A stretch of 64,000 bases of DNA from Acanthamoeba castellanii str. Neff (Eukaryota; Discosea; Longamoebia; Acanthamoebidae): assembly GCF_000313135.1 (NCBI RefSeq), contig NW_004457606.1, positions 81,324-145,323 of the forward strand. Reading direction: 5' to 3'. The position numbers and the translations under genes were made by a program. Each line of letters opens with the position of its first letter. The stretch's first letter is position 1. The notes below the pieces were generated by a model. It worked only from the letters and a program-made list of their open reading frames with translations. It did no database searches and was not told where the DNA came from. Of the stretch, positions 22,134 through 33,746 are shown in pieces.

Positions 22134-25100
22134 ATGATGGAGTTTGTGGCCACCGAGGCAGCCTTCCCGGCCTTGCCCTCTCACCTCGTCGCCGGCTCTG
22201 CCTATGCCGACCTTCCCGCCCATCCGCTCGGTGTTCGCCCGCTGCCCTCCGGCGCCCGCCGTCTCGGCCACCTCCACTCCCATCACGGCCACGGCCACGG
22301 CCACGGCTCGTCCGACGCTCACGCAGATGATGGAGATGAAGAATCGCCCGAAGATGAGGAATCGCCGGAGCAAGATGATGAAGATGAAGATGAAGATGAG
22401 GGCGCTGATGAGGAGGAGGACGATGAAGAGGAGGAAGAAGTTGAAGTGGACGACGAGTGCCGGAAGTCGGGGCTGGGCGCGTTCGCCGAGCTGGACGACG
22501 GCACCCTGTTCCTGATCCTGCAGCAGCTGCCGCAGGAGGACCTCCTCACGCTGTCCCTCGTCAGCCGCGCCTTCTACGCCTTTGCCGAGGACGACCAGCT
22601 GTGGAAGAACTTCGTCCTCCACCGCGGCGTCGGCAACTGTACGTTTTTACTGCTCGAAGCCACCGCCGCCTCTCGATCGCTGCTGCCCAGCGCGCTGCGA
22701 TTGCCGCACGGCTTTGGCTCCATGCGAGCGTCAACACTCACTGGACGATTCCCGGTGTTGATGTTGTGTATGTCCCATGATGCAGGCAGCGACAGAGACA
22801 TAGAGGACTTCTGCTACAAAGGTGCGCCGTCACGACGGCGTGTGTTTATAGTGTTGTGTTGAGTGTTAGGCATCTTGGCTGGCAGGCGCCGCGCACACGC
22901 GCACGCACCACCGCACTCACATGCGTACCAGTTCCTCAATTCCCGACGGATGTTGTGTCGTGTGTCTTGGTGCACAGGAACGTGGAAGCGCACGGTGTTG
23001 ATGAAGAAGGACCGACCTGTCGATAGGCCCTACCAACCCGTTTCTGTCAAGGTCACGTGGGTACCTTGAGGTTGTCCTGCACCGACTCGGATTCGGTCTC
23101 GCGGATGAACTCCTCGGGGTCGTCCTTCCACTCCTCCAGCTCCTCGGGCGTGAGGACGAAGTAGCGGGTGATCAGCACCTTGCACAGGTTGAGGAGCACG
23201 TCGGGGGTGAAGAGCGATGCGAGCAGTTTGTTGGCCTCGATCACATTCTCGTTGGCCACCTGCTTCTTGGTGACCACCTTGTACTGCGTCTGCACGAGCA
23301 CGTTCCTCATGAAGACCATGCAGCTCACCACAAAGCGCTCTTTAACACACGATCGCAACCGCACACACACACACACCACACAGCACGCACGCACACACAC
23401 ACACAACCGCAGACGCACGCACGCATATGTGATCTCACCTGGTGTATGGCAGGCTTCTACTCGGACCTGCTCTACGGGTGGTGGTACTACGCCAACGTGG
23501 ACCCCATGCAGTGGTGCCAAGTGCACGACGAGAAGGAGATCGACCGACGGAGCGGGCTGTCCGTGCAGCAGTTCATCGACGAGTACGAGTCGAAGAACAA
23601 GCCCGTCATGCTCACCGACGTCGTCTCCAGGTGAGTGTGACCTCACCCGGTTCTGCTCACGCGCTCCTCCGCACCCTCCGCTCACTCGTGTATCGTGTCG
23701 TGTGTCGTGTGCTTGTCGTGTCGTGTCGTGATGACGTCCGCGTGTTGTGTTGACAGCTGGCCAGCTGCCAAGGCGTGGACCAAGGAGAACCTGTTGAAGC
23801 GTTTCGGATCGGCCATGTTCAAGACGGACTCCTACAACGATGACGTGCGTTTGAGTTTTGTTTTGTACCCAGAGGCTGAACACTCAGCACCGACACTCTG
23901 CGCGGAAATGTGTGTGTATATTATCAGGGCGAAAAGATAACTATGAGCCTGGCCAACTACTTCACCTACTCCGGTACGTCCAGTGTAGGTTCCAGTGCAC
24001 GACACACGCCATTCGCTCTAAACACTCTCACGCGCAGAGCTGATCAAGGACGAGTCTCCGCTCTACCTGTTCGACAGCCAGTTTGGCGAGAAGGTCCCCG
24101 CGCTGCTGGAGGAATATCAGGTACACGGCACCAAGTCACAACTGAGGTGGGCACGAACAACAGCACACGACACACACGACACACACGACACACACGACAC
24201 AGACACCCGCAGGACCGTGCGACCAACGAGATGTTGACCGATGAGCGATCGCGCAGGTGCCGGAGTACTTCAGGGAAGATCTGTTCGCCGCGATGGGCAG
24301 CACGCGCCCGGACTACCGCTGGGTCATCGTGGGGCCGCCGCGTTCCGGCTCCGCTTTCCATCAGGGTAGAGAGAATCACACACACACACACACACACACA
24401 CACACCACCGCACACACACGTTGCTAACCTCGAAGGTCCCCCCGACGCGTTCATTCTTGCAGATCCGAACCGCACTGCTGCGTGGAATGCGTTGATTTCG
24501 GGCCGCAAGCGGTGGATCATGTTCCCGCCCCACGTCCTGCCGCCGGGCGTGGAGAAGGACGAGCACGGCAACACGCTTCCCATGTAGGTGCCCTCCCTCT
24601 CTCTCCTTTGTCTGCATGCGCGGCACTGGAATGTAACGCACACACAGTGCGGACTCTGTGATCGGGTGGTACATCAACTACTACGAGGAGCTCCAGGAGG
24701 AGCGTGCGCTGGGCAAGGTCGACTTTGTCGAGTGCATCCAGTACCCGGGCGAGCTCATCTTCGTTCCCGAGGCACGCACACACGACACACATCGCACACA
24801 CGACACACACGACACGCACAATACACAGACACTTACGCGAACAAATGTGTGCTACAGGGCTGGTGGCACATGGTGCTCAACCTGGACGAGACGATCGCGG
24901 TGACGCAGAACTTCGTGTCGTCGCAGAACCTGTTCGACGTCTACGCCTTCCTGCACGACAGCGCCGAGATGCGCTACCTGTTCGACCCGTTCGTCGCCAG
25001 CATGCGTGCGCACTCGCCCGCACACGCCGCACTCATCGAATCGGCCGCGTCGCGCTTCACCTCGTGCACGGCGCGCCATGCAGCCGGACCCAAGGAGTTC

Positions 25101-25280
25101 GTCAAGGGCACACCGCACTTCTGCCTCACGTGCGATCCCGAGCGCGAGCGCGTGTGCTGTCGCGCGTGTGCGGTCAAGTGCCACGAGGGACACGACGTGC
25201 AGCGGTGTCCCCAGGAGGCCCGCTTCTACTGCGACTGCGGCAGCGGCGAGCTTCTGGCGAGCGGCTGTCTCGCCCTATGA
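22134..25280 (+). CDS. F-box / JmjC dioxygenase / UBR-type zinc-finger protein
   Basis: Exons 22134-22638, 22786-22821, 22978-23051, 23453-23630, 23757-23844, 23928-23973, 24038-24120, 24257-24365, 24463-24583, 24648-24771, 24858-25280. Domains in order: a His/Asp/Glu-rich disordered start; an F-box (LDDGTLFLILQQLPQEDLLT through LWKNFVLHRG); a JMJD6-type JmjC domain; and a C-terminal Cys/His cluster (HFCLTCDPERERVCCRAC, then FYCDCGSG) resembling a UBR box. The JmjC iron ligands are visible: H and D in SAFHQDPNRTAAWN and the second H in GWWHMVLNLDETI. This suggests an Fe(II)/2-oxoglutarate oxygenase in an SCF-like ubiquitin ligase. The intron after 24771 starts GC, not GT. The splice 23051 to 23453 is out of phase; an acceptor at 23412 (exon from 23413) would restore frame, as would one missing base. 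That same intron holds the importin exon copy. Confidence 0.82.
23061..23352 (-). repeat. Intronic antisense copy of importin exon 9
   Basis: 292 bases matching 19161-19452 with one substitution (position 23245). It lies inside the intron of the F-box/JmjC gene, antisense to it. On the minus strand the copied importin frame is open, but it has no flanking importin exons here. Confidence 0.95.
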
Positions 25281-25484
25281 GCCCGGGCGTAGCACGCACG
25301 CAATTCATCTTCGATCGAAGAGAGTCATAGAAAACCGAGCTACAAAGAAAATCACATGTACGCAGCTACGCAGCTAGCTGTACAGACAATGTTCAATGAC
25401 AGCTAGTGTGAGACACAACACACATTCATGAATTTTATTTTGTGTTTCCCCAACCGTTTTCTTTTTTCACTGCCGGGCCACAAG

Positions 25485-26497
25485 ATGGAGAAGCACACAT
25501 TGGCAACTCTCGTGCACCCATACCGTGGCCACTTTGGGCAAATGGCTGCCTACCACCACTGGGGTATGTCTTGCTTGTGGGTAAATGAACTCCTTTTATA
25601 TTAATTAAAATAACTAATAAAAAATGCAGCAATGAGCAAGGTCCTGGCAGTGGTGAAGGACATCCCGGATGAAGCGTACCACAAGGACATGGGCCTCTTC
25701 TTCCATTCCCTCCATGCCACCCTCAACCGTTCGTGCTCGCTCCCCCCGCACAACACTACGCTAAATTTATTTTAAATTTATTTTCTTTTCTTCTTCGCAG
25801 ACATCCTGCTTGCCGACCGGCTGTGGTACGGCCGCTTCGTTGGGCAGCAGATCAGCATCACGGGCCTGGACCAGCAACTGGTGGCCGATCGGCACCAGCT
25901 GAGCGACGCGCTTTTGCAGCAGGTACAGACCCTCCCTCTCGCTCCTTTGTCTGATGGCTGACCGAGTTGACCATCGCTGGTTGGTGTGTGGTCGCAGGCG
26001 ACTGCCTGGGTCGAGCTGGTGTCTGCCCTGTCGGATCAGGAGCTTCAAGTACGTTCTTGGGTTTGTGAGTGGGACTAGAGCCAGCGATCAATGTGACTGA
26101 AGCTGTGGCCACAGGGCGAGTTCACCTACCGTGACACCAAAGGCCACGAACTCACCCGGCTACGGGGCGAAGTACTCGACCACGTCTTCAATCAGTACCT
26201 CCCGCCCAACAACACATTGCCGAGAACGTAGTTGGTGTACTTCTCACTCACTCACTGCTGTCACCGCTCACACAGCGGCACGCACCACCGAGGCCAGCTC
26301 AGCGCCGCGATGACCCAGCTGGGCTTTGGTTGACAGGCCTACGCTCTCTTTCTTTTGCCCGGGTTCTGATGGTTCTGATGCTCACCTTCTTGTCCACCGC
26401 CAACAAACTAAACAACGCAGAGTGGCCCCAGATCGACCTGCTGTACTTCCTCCCAGAGTGGCAGACCATGAAGGCCCAAGGCCAAGCAAGCAAATAA
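25485..26497 (+). CDS. DinB-like (YfiT/DinB superfamily) putative metal-binding protein
   Basis: Exons 25485-25563, 25630-25728, 25801-25922, 25998-26048, 26115-26194, 26276-26328 and 26421-26497 give 186 residues starting MEKHTLATLVHPYRGHFGQM. The hallmark is VFNHGTHHRGQLSAAMTQLG near the C-terminus, the conserved histidine motif of DinB-type four-helix-bundle proteins. An N-terminal histidine pair (AYHHWAMSKV) would complete a three-His metal site. LHATLNHILLADRLWYGR is also typical, as is the end EWPQIDLLYFLPEW. Bacterial relatives include metal-dependent hydrolases and thiol transferases; the substrate here cannot be told. The family is mainly bacterial, so transfer is possible, but the gene has seven exons and local codon use. 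Confidence 0.85.
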
Positions 26498-26832
26498 CGC
26501 GACGAGTTGACTCAAGAATGGTACGAAAAGTGCCAATAGAGCGGCAGCACCCGACTGGCGCGGGGCCGGCTTGGCGAGATTATTTTGCCGGGATCAGGTG
26601 GCGGCACACGCAAAGAGGCTAGCGCGATTTTCCATTGGCCATCGCACTCTCGTATTTTTTGGATCTGATTTCTGGTTGGTCGCGTTTTTTGATCAGCCGC
26701 GAATTGTGCAAGTGGTGGGGTACTTCAAAAGGCACGAAACCCTACAAAACCCCACAACCTCAGGCACAGCACTCGACCTATCCATCTTGCACACAAGCAG
26801 CTACCAGCCACCACCCTTTGCCTCGTCTCACC
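26498..26832. other. Intergenic region upstream of ABC transporter
   Basis: Spacer of 335 bases between two plus-strand genes, presumably the DinB gene terminator region and the transporter promoter. No gene is visible. Confidence 0.5.
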
Positions 26833-29800
26833 ATGGATAACGGCAAGGCCGCACAGAAGCGCCTGGATGATGACTCCTCCAGTGACGACCTGAGCGACAA
26901 CTCGAGCAGCACCTCAGTTCGCTCGGCCGCCGTCGCTGGCAACGACTCGAGCGTACGCACATACACCATGTTATCTCTCTCTCTATATATATATCGTTCC
27001 TAAACTCACAGCACACGCGTATAGGACGAAGAGGACTCGGAGCTGCGCATTCAAGTGAACGACCAGACGGTCCTGCTGCGCGACCACATTGCCAAGCAGA
27101 AGAAGGTGACCGCGCCCAACTACCACCCGATCGAGGTGGCGGTGTCGCACCTGACCTGCACGGTCAAGGCGGCGCCTCCGCAGAAGACCCAGACCACGGT
27201 CGCCACCCAGCTCAACTGCCTGGCCCAGGCCAAGGCCAAGAAGGAGCCCATCGACATCCTCCACGATGTGAACTTCTTTCTCCTGCCTGGCCAGATGACC
27301 CTCTTGCTCGGCGCTCCCGGTACCCTTTTTAATTCCTCTTTTTTTATTATTGAAAATCTCCTCGCTATTTTCGTATTCTTGCGCGCTCTTTATTTTTTGA
27401 TTTTTACTGGCAAAAATCAGGCGACAGGAAAGAAAGAAAATTATGGTTTCCTTAACATTTATTATGACGTGCAGGGTGCGGCAAGAGCACGCTGCTGAAG
27501 CTGCTCTACGGCAACCAGAAGGCGGGCAAGAGAAGCGGCACGATTCTGTTCAACGGCAAGGACCCGCACGATGGCAACTACCACCGCTCGGTCAACTTCG
27601 TGCCCCAGCAGGACACCCACATTGGTACTTTCTTCGTTTAACCTTTTTGCTTGATGACGCGCGTGAGCTTTCCTAACACAACACCACACACTCACACGCA
27701 ACGCAGCTCAGTTGACGGTCAAGGAGACGCTTCGATTCAGTGCCGATTGTCAGATGGGCGATTGGCTTCCGAGCAAGGAAAAGCAGATGCGCGTCGACTC
27801 CATCCTGCAGGTGCTGGGCCTCTCGCACCGGGCCAACACCGTGGTCGGTGACGCGCTCCTGCGCGGCGTGTCCGGCGGCGAAAAGAAGCGCGTCACGATC
27901 GGCGTCGAGGCCGTCAAGGACGCCTCCATCTTCCTGCTCGACGAGCCCACGACCGGCCTCGACTCCTCGGCTTCGTACGACGTCCTGCGCGCCGTGCGCC
28001 TGCTGGCCGACATGGAGGCCACGGTGCTGGCATCGCTGCTCCAGCCCAGCTATGAGGTGTTCAGCCTGTTCGACAACGTGCTCATCCTGTCGCACGGCGA
28101 GGTGGCCTTCTTCGGCACGCGCCAGGAGGCGATGGAGCACTTCAACTCCCTCGGCTACAGCTGCTCGCAGAACACCAACCCGGCCGAATTCCTACGTACG
28201 TGTACCACACACACCACACACATACACACACACACACAACTCACGTGTGTGCGGAATGCAGAGGAGGTGGCGGAGAGTGGGGCGGGTATTGTGGCCAACC
28301 CGCTCAAGTACCGCGCTGACGCCGAGTACGACGAGGAGAAGGGCGCGGAGAACGACGACTTCCACTGGCTCACGCCCGCAGAGTTTGTCGACGCCTACAA
28401 GCAGTCCAAGTACTACGCGCGCACCATCAGCGAGCTCGAGAAGATGACCGGCGGCTCGTCTTCGTCGTCGCAGGCCTCGTCGCGCCTATCGGACAGCGAC
28501 GCGGTGGAGCACAACGAGAAGCAGTACGCGCGGTCGTCGGCCAAGCAGTTCTTGCTCTTGGCCAAGCGGGCCTTCACCAAGGAGTGGCGCGACATGACCA
28601 CCAACCGATCGCGCGTGATGAGCGCCATCCTCATCTCCCTCATCACCGGCACCCTCTTCCTTCGTCTCGGCAATCACCAGGTACGTGTCGTGCGTGTTGT
28701 GTGCTGTGTTGAAGCGAAGCTAAATCGCGCGGCTCGATTGATGAATGTATGTAGGATGACGCTCGTACCAAGCTGGGCTTGACGTTCACGATCATGGCCT
28801 ACTTCTCCTTCTCCGCGCTCAACGCGCTTCCGGGCATCATCGCCGATCGGGCGGTCTACTACTACCAGCGCGACGGCAAATACTACAAACCGCTGCCCTA
28901 CCTCCTGTCCAACATTCTCGCCGAGGTACTGTTCGTTTTGTTTGTTTATTGTCGTCCTTGTTATTATTATTCACTCAACCTTTCTTGCTTGTACGCAGAT
29001 TCCCATGACTGTGATAGAAACGCTGCTGTTTTGCAGCATAACGTATTGGATGACTGGTTTGAACTCAGGCGGTGATCGCTTCATCTTCTTCCTTCTCATC
29101 TGCGGCGCATACTACTTCGTACGCTTTGTTTCCTCTCACTCTCTGCATGCCCCTGCCTGCTTATCGCCTTCTTTTTCCCCCAATGTTCGCAGATGACCCG
29201 CGCGTTCAACCGGTTCATTGCTTGCATTGCACCCGACTTGAATGCGGCCCAGGGCATCTCTCCGGTCCTCACTGCACTCTCGATCCTCTTGGGCGGCTAC
29301 ATGATCACCAGGGTGCGGACTCAAAATCACCAAATCACGAACACTGTGCGGATTCTCACAACTAACAAACCTGTATGACCAATCAACAGACTCAAATACC
29401 TGGCTGGTGGATCTGGGCTTACTGGATGAACCCAGCAGTATGTCTCCTTCCTCTTCTAGTAGCTCTAAACATCATCTTCAACATCATTTCTCACCCAAAA
29501 ATCCTCCCAACAGATCTACGGCTTCCAGGGCCTGGTCGCCAACGAATTCTGGGGCAGCACCTACTGGTGCTCTCCCGACGAGCTCAGCCCGCCTCCCGAC
29601 AGAACCCCCAACTTCAACCTCCCCTATCCCCAGGGCTATGCCGGTAACACACACACACACACACAACACACACACACACACACACACGATACTGATCAAC
29701 TGTCAACCAACACCAACAGGTAATCAGATGTGCGGCATCACGAGCGGCACTGACTATGCTGTCAATGAGTTCGACGTGTGGAACTATTCGTGGATCAAGT

Positions 29801-32800
29801 GGGTCTTCCTGGCCGTGATCTGCTGCTACTGGCTCATCTGGACCGTGCTCGCCTTCCTGGCCCTCCGCTTCGTCAGGCACACGCCGCCTCCGCCGCCGCG
29901 CATGCAAGAGAAGAAGGAGTCCGACGACACAGAGCTCGCCGACTTCGACATCCAAGAGGTCAAGAAAGAGGCCGCCCACAAGCGCATGAGCAAGAAGGGT
30001 AACTCCCAACAACAACAACAACAGCATCACCATCAACAACAACCCAAAACTAATAGTTTCTGTTTTAATCTTATTAGGGCACAAGAGCAAGCGCAACCCG
30101 CCGGTGGACAAGGGAGCCTACCTGTCGTGGAGCAACCTGAACTACTCGGTCTTTGTGCGCAAGGGCATCAAGAAGAACGAGCTGCAGCTCCTTCATGACG
30201 TGTCGGGCTACGTCAAGCCGGGCATGATGCTGGCGCTCATGGGCTCGTCGGGCGCCGGCAAGTCGACGCTGATGGACGTCCTGGCGCGCCGCAAGACCGG
30301 CGGCAAGACCACGGGCGATATTTTGATCAACGGCCGCAAGGCCGACAGCAGCCTCAACCGCATCATCGGCTACGTCGAACAGCAGGACATCCACAACCCC
30401 TCCCAGACTGTCCTCGAAGCGCTCGAGTTCAGTGCCATCGTACGTTCCTCCATCTTTTTTTTAAAAAAAACAATTTATTGGCTTATATTTGCTTATTTTA
30501 TGTATATTGCAGTTTCAATACTCATATTTACGTTCTATTTGGAATATAGTGCCGTTTGCCGCATACGATTCCGGTGGAGCAGAAGAAGCAGTACGCGCGC
30601 AGCCTGCTGTCGATCCTGGGCCTGGAGAAGCAGGCCGACATGGTGATCGGCAACAACATGCAGGACGGCATCTCCGCCGATCAGCGCAAGCGCGTCACCA
30701 TGGGCGTCGAGATGGCCGCCGACCCGGCCATCCTCTTCCTGGACGAGGTATGTTGCCGCATATGTTGCATTCCTCATCCCAGCCAGCAACATTCCTAACC
30801 ATTATTGTTGCACATTCCTCGAATTATGCGCAGCCGACGTCGGGTCTGGACTCGTTTGGCGCCGAGCGCGTGATGAAGGCCGTGCAGAACATCTCATCCC
30901 GCGGCACGCCGGTGGTGTGCACCATCCACCAGCCCTCGGCCACCATCTTCGGCCTGTTCACCCACCTCCTACTGCTCAAGAAAGGTACGGACACAACACA
31001 CGACACGACACACGAGACCGACACGACACGACACACGCCAACATTCCTCGCGTTTTCATTGCAGGAGGGTACACGACCTACTTTGGGCCGATCGGCGAGC
31101 GACCGGGCGACTGCTCGATCATGCTCGACTACTTCTCGAGCGCGCTCGGCCGCCAGCTCAAGCCCTTCCAGAACCCGGCCGAGTTCATCCTCGAAGTCAC
31201 CGGCGCCGGTACCCAACCCCGCCTTTCTTGAGTTGAAACCCAATGGACAGCCGTTGCTGACGTCAGCGACCACGCGTGATTGGCCACTGCGCGACGTCGC
31301 CAGGCATCTCGGGCGCCCAGAAGAAGAAGGACGAGAACGGCGAGGACATCGCGCCCAAGACCGGCGAAGATGATGTGGCCGTGGCGGCCTTCAGAGACTC
31401 CAGCTTCAACAAGGAGACTCAAGAAGGTACGCACGGCGACACGACACACGACACACATGTCATCGCACACACACCGCACACACATCGCACACACACACAC
31501 TCATTCCTTAATTTTTAGCGCTGGAGAAGGGCATCTACCCGATGAACGAGGAGACCAACGAGCGCTCGGGCAAGATGCGCCGGAAGTGGAAGCAGATGAA
31601 GGCCAAGATGCAGGGCCGCTACGCCACGCCGTTCTACGTGCAGCTGTGGGAGCTCATCAAGCGCTCCTTCCTCCAGTACTGGCGAACGCCGCCCGATTTC
31701 ATGTCCAAGATCACCTCACCGCTCCTCATGGGCCTCATCATGGTACGTCTATGATGCCGTGTGTCGCGTGTCGTGTCGTTTGTCGTGTGCGGCGGGCGGC
31801 GTTCTTACGTGTGCGGGGCTACAGGGAACTCTGTTTTTGCAGCTGGACGATGACCAAGCGGGCGCCACGGAGCGGGCTGCGGTTATCTACTTCTCTCTGA
31901 TCATTTGCAACCTGACGTCCATGCGTAAGTGCCCCTCCAAGGCTTCTCTGCATCGAACACACGACACACACAACACGCACACACCGCAGCACACACGACA
32001 CACACGCACACACCGCAGCACACACGACACACAACCGCTAACCTTGCGCGGTTGGTCGATGCAGAGCTCCTGGCTCGAGTGGTTGTCGACCGGGCGGTGT
32101 TCTACCGCGAAAACGCGTCGCGAACCTACAACAGCATGGCCTACGCCGTCACCATGATCGTCGTCGAGTGGCCCTTCTGTCTGATCGCCGCGGTCCTCTA
32201 TGTGTAAGTCCCACAATTCCCTTTTCATCTCACCACCCCACGCTCTTTGCTCACCACACACACACACACACACCACAACACAACACAGTATTCCGGTCTA
32301 CTTCATTGTGGGCTTCCAGTACGACGCGGGCAAGTTCTGGATCTTCTTCGCCGTGATGCTCCTCAACTTCTTGATCTCCGTTGCGCTGGTCCAACTCCTG
32401 GCCCTCCTCGCGCCCAACATGATCCTGGCCAACTCGCTCTGCGCCATCGCCTTCACCGTCTTCGCCCTCTTCTCCGGCTTCCTCATCTCCCGCGAAAACA
32501 TTCCCGACTGGTGGATCTGGATGCACTATCTCGGTTCGTGTCGCGTGTCGTGTGCGTGTGCGTGTGCGTGTGCGTGTGCGTGTGCGTGTGCCGTGTGCCG
32601 TGTGCCGTGTGTCGTGTGCGTGTCAAACTGACATGAGAGTTGTGTGCAATTGCAGATATCAACATGTATCCGCTGGAGTTGCTGGTGGCGAACGAGATGG
32701 ACGGGCTCAATCTGCACTGCTCTGGCAGCCAGTACCTGCAGGTCCCCATCAGCGGAACCGACAACACCATGCCCTACTGCCCCATGACCCAGGGCTCCGA

Positions 32801-33044
32801 CTTCTTGGACTCGGTACCACTCCTCTCACCACACAAGACGACACACACTCACACACTCACACACTCACACACACTACGAACACGAACGATATCTTGGCTG
32901 ACGCATCACACAAAATAAACAATGCAGGTTGACTTTGACAAGGACAACATGCTGCGCGATGGCCTGGTGTTCATCGGCTTCTACCTGGCCTTCGTCGCCG
33001 GCGTGATGATGACCATCAAGTTCGTTCGCCACCAGAACAGATAA
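26833..33044 (+). CDS. Full-length PDR/ABCG-type ABC transporter
   Basis: Twenty-two exons: 26833-26952, 27025-27319, 27475-27624, 27707-28195, 28262-28680, 28755-28925, 28999-29118, 29193-29312, 29390-29437, 29514-29643, 29720-29998, 30078-30439, 30550-30747, 30834-30984, 31065-31208, 31304-31426, 31519-31742, 31825-31924, 32065-32203, 32289-32533, 32656-32813, 32928-33044. All phases agree; the product is 1433 residues. Layout is NBD1-TMD1-NBD2-TMD2. NBD1 has Walker A GAPGCGKST, signature VSGGEKKR and Walker B IFLLDEPTTGLD. NBD2 has GSSGAGKST, a divergent signature GISADQRKR (usual for PDR proteins) and ILFLDEPTSGLD. Each TMD has about six hydrophobic helices and a PDR-like loop (MNPAIYGFQGLVANEF). 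Likely an ATP-driven exporter of lipids or xenobiotics at the plasma membrane. Confidence 0.95.
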
Positions 33045-33746
33045 TCATCGTTTTCCCTGACACCCCACATTTATTTGTCTAATTTCAATCAGTCCAAAAA
33101 TGCAAATATATTTATTCTCAAAACATAATTACATATTTACATAATTACCAAATTTTTGCACTTTTTGGTCGCCATGCCCCTACGAAGAACAGCGAATCGG
33201 GCACGGGACGTTTGGCTTGGCTTCCAGTTCGTCCAGTTCTCTCCCGAGGTTCTGCGGGGAAGCCAGGTCTTCCGCCCGCCACTTCTCCGTTTTGTTCGCA
33301 GCACACGCAACACGCAGTGCCATCGCAGTGCAAGTCCGTGGTACGCGCGCACCCCACCAGCCGCCAGCTCGGGGCCCACATTCTTCACGTCATACTCGCG
33401 CGCGCGCGCAAGCTCTGTATTGTCTGCATCATCTCCGCACCGCACACACCACTCATTCAATCTTTCCTTCTGCACACCAAAATCGTTTGCAGGTACGTCC
33501 GATCCCAGTGACACACGCACACGCGGCCATCATCTCGCAGGCACAGCTTTGAGATTCTTCAAATCGCTCCATGATCTCACCCCAATCCCGAAATCTCGAG
33601 CCATCTTGGGGATTTTGCCCATCTCAAAGCGATTTTGCAAATGGTTCATGGATGAAATAGCTTCATCTCACACTCGATCTACTCGTCCCGCGTGGCATCT
33701 CCTTCCGCAGATCTCTTCAGACATCCATTGAACGTTCAACGAAAAG
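33045..33746. other. Intergenic region between ABC transporter and purH
   Basis: About 700 bases with an AT-rich start (transporter 3' UTR, 33050-33160) and a more mixed remainder that must include the purH promoter and 5' UTR. Several short open frames lie on both strands, but none has a recognisable domain or sensible splice partners. No RNA gene is seen. Confidence 0.5.

Noticed and set aside
29643..29720. CA-rich tract as a mobile-element footprint
   Set aside because: It is intron microsatellite like many others in the window, with no target-site duplication or terminal repeats.
33137..33520. Minus-strand open frame of 127 codons in the spacer before purH
   Set aside because: No domain, no splice partners, and the composition looks non-coding.
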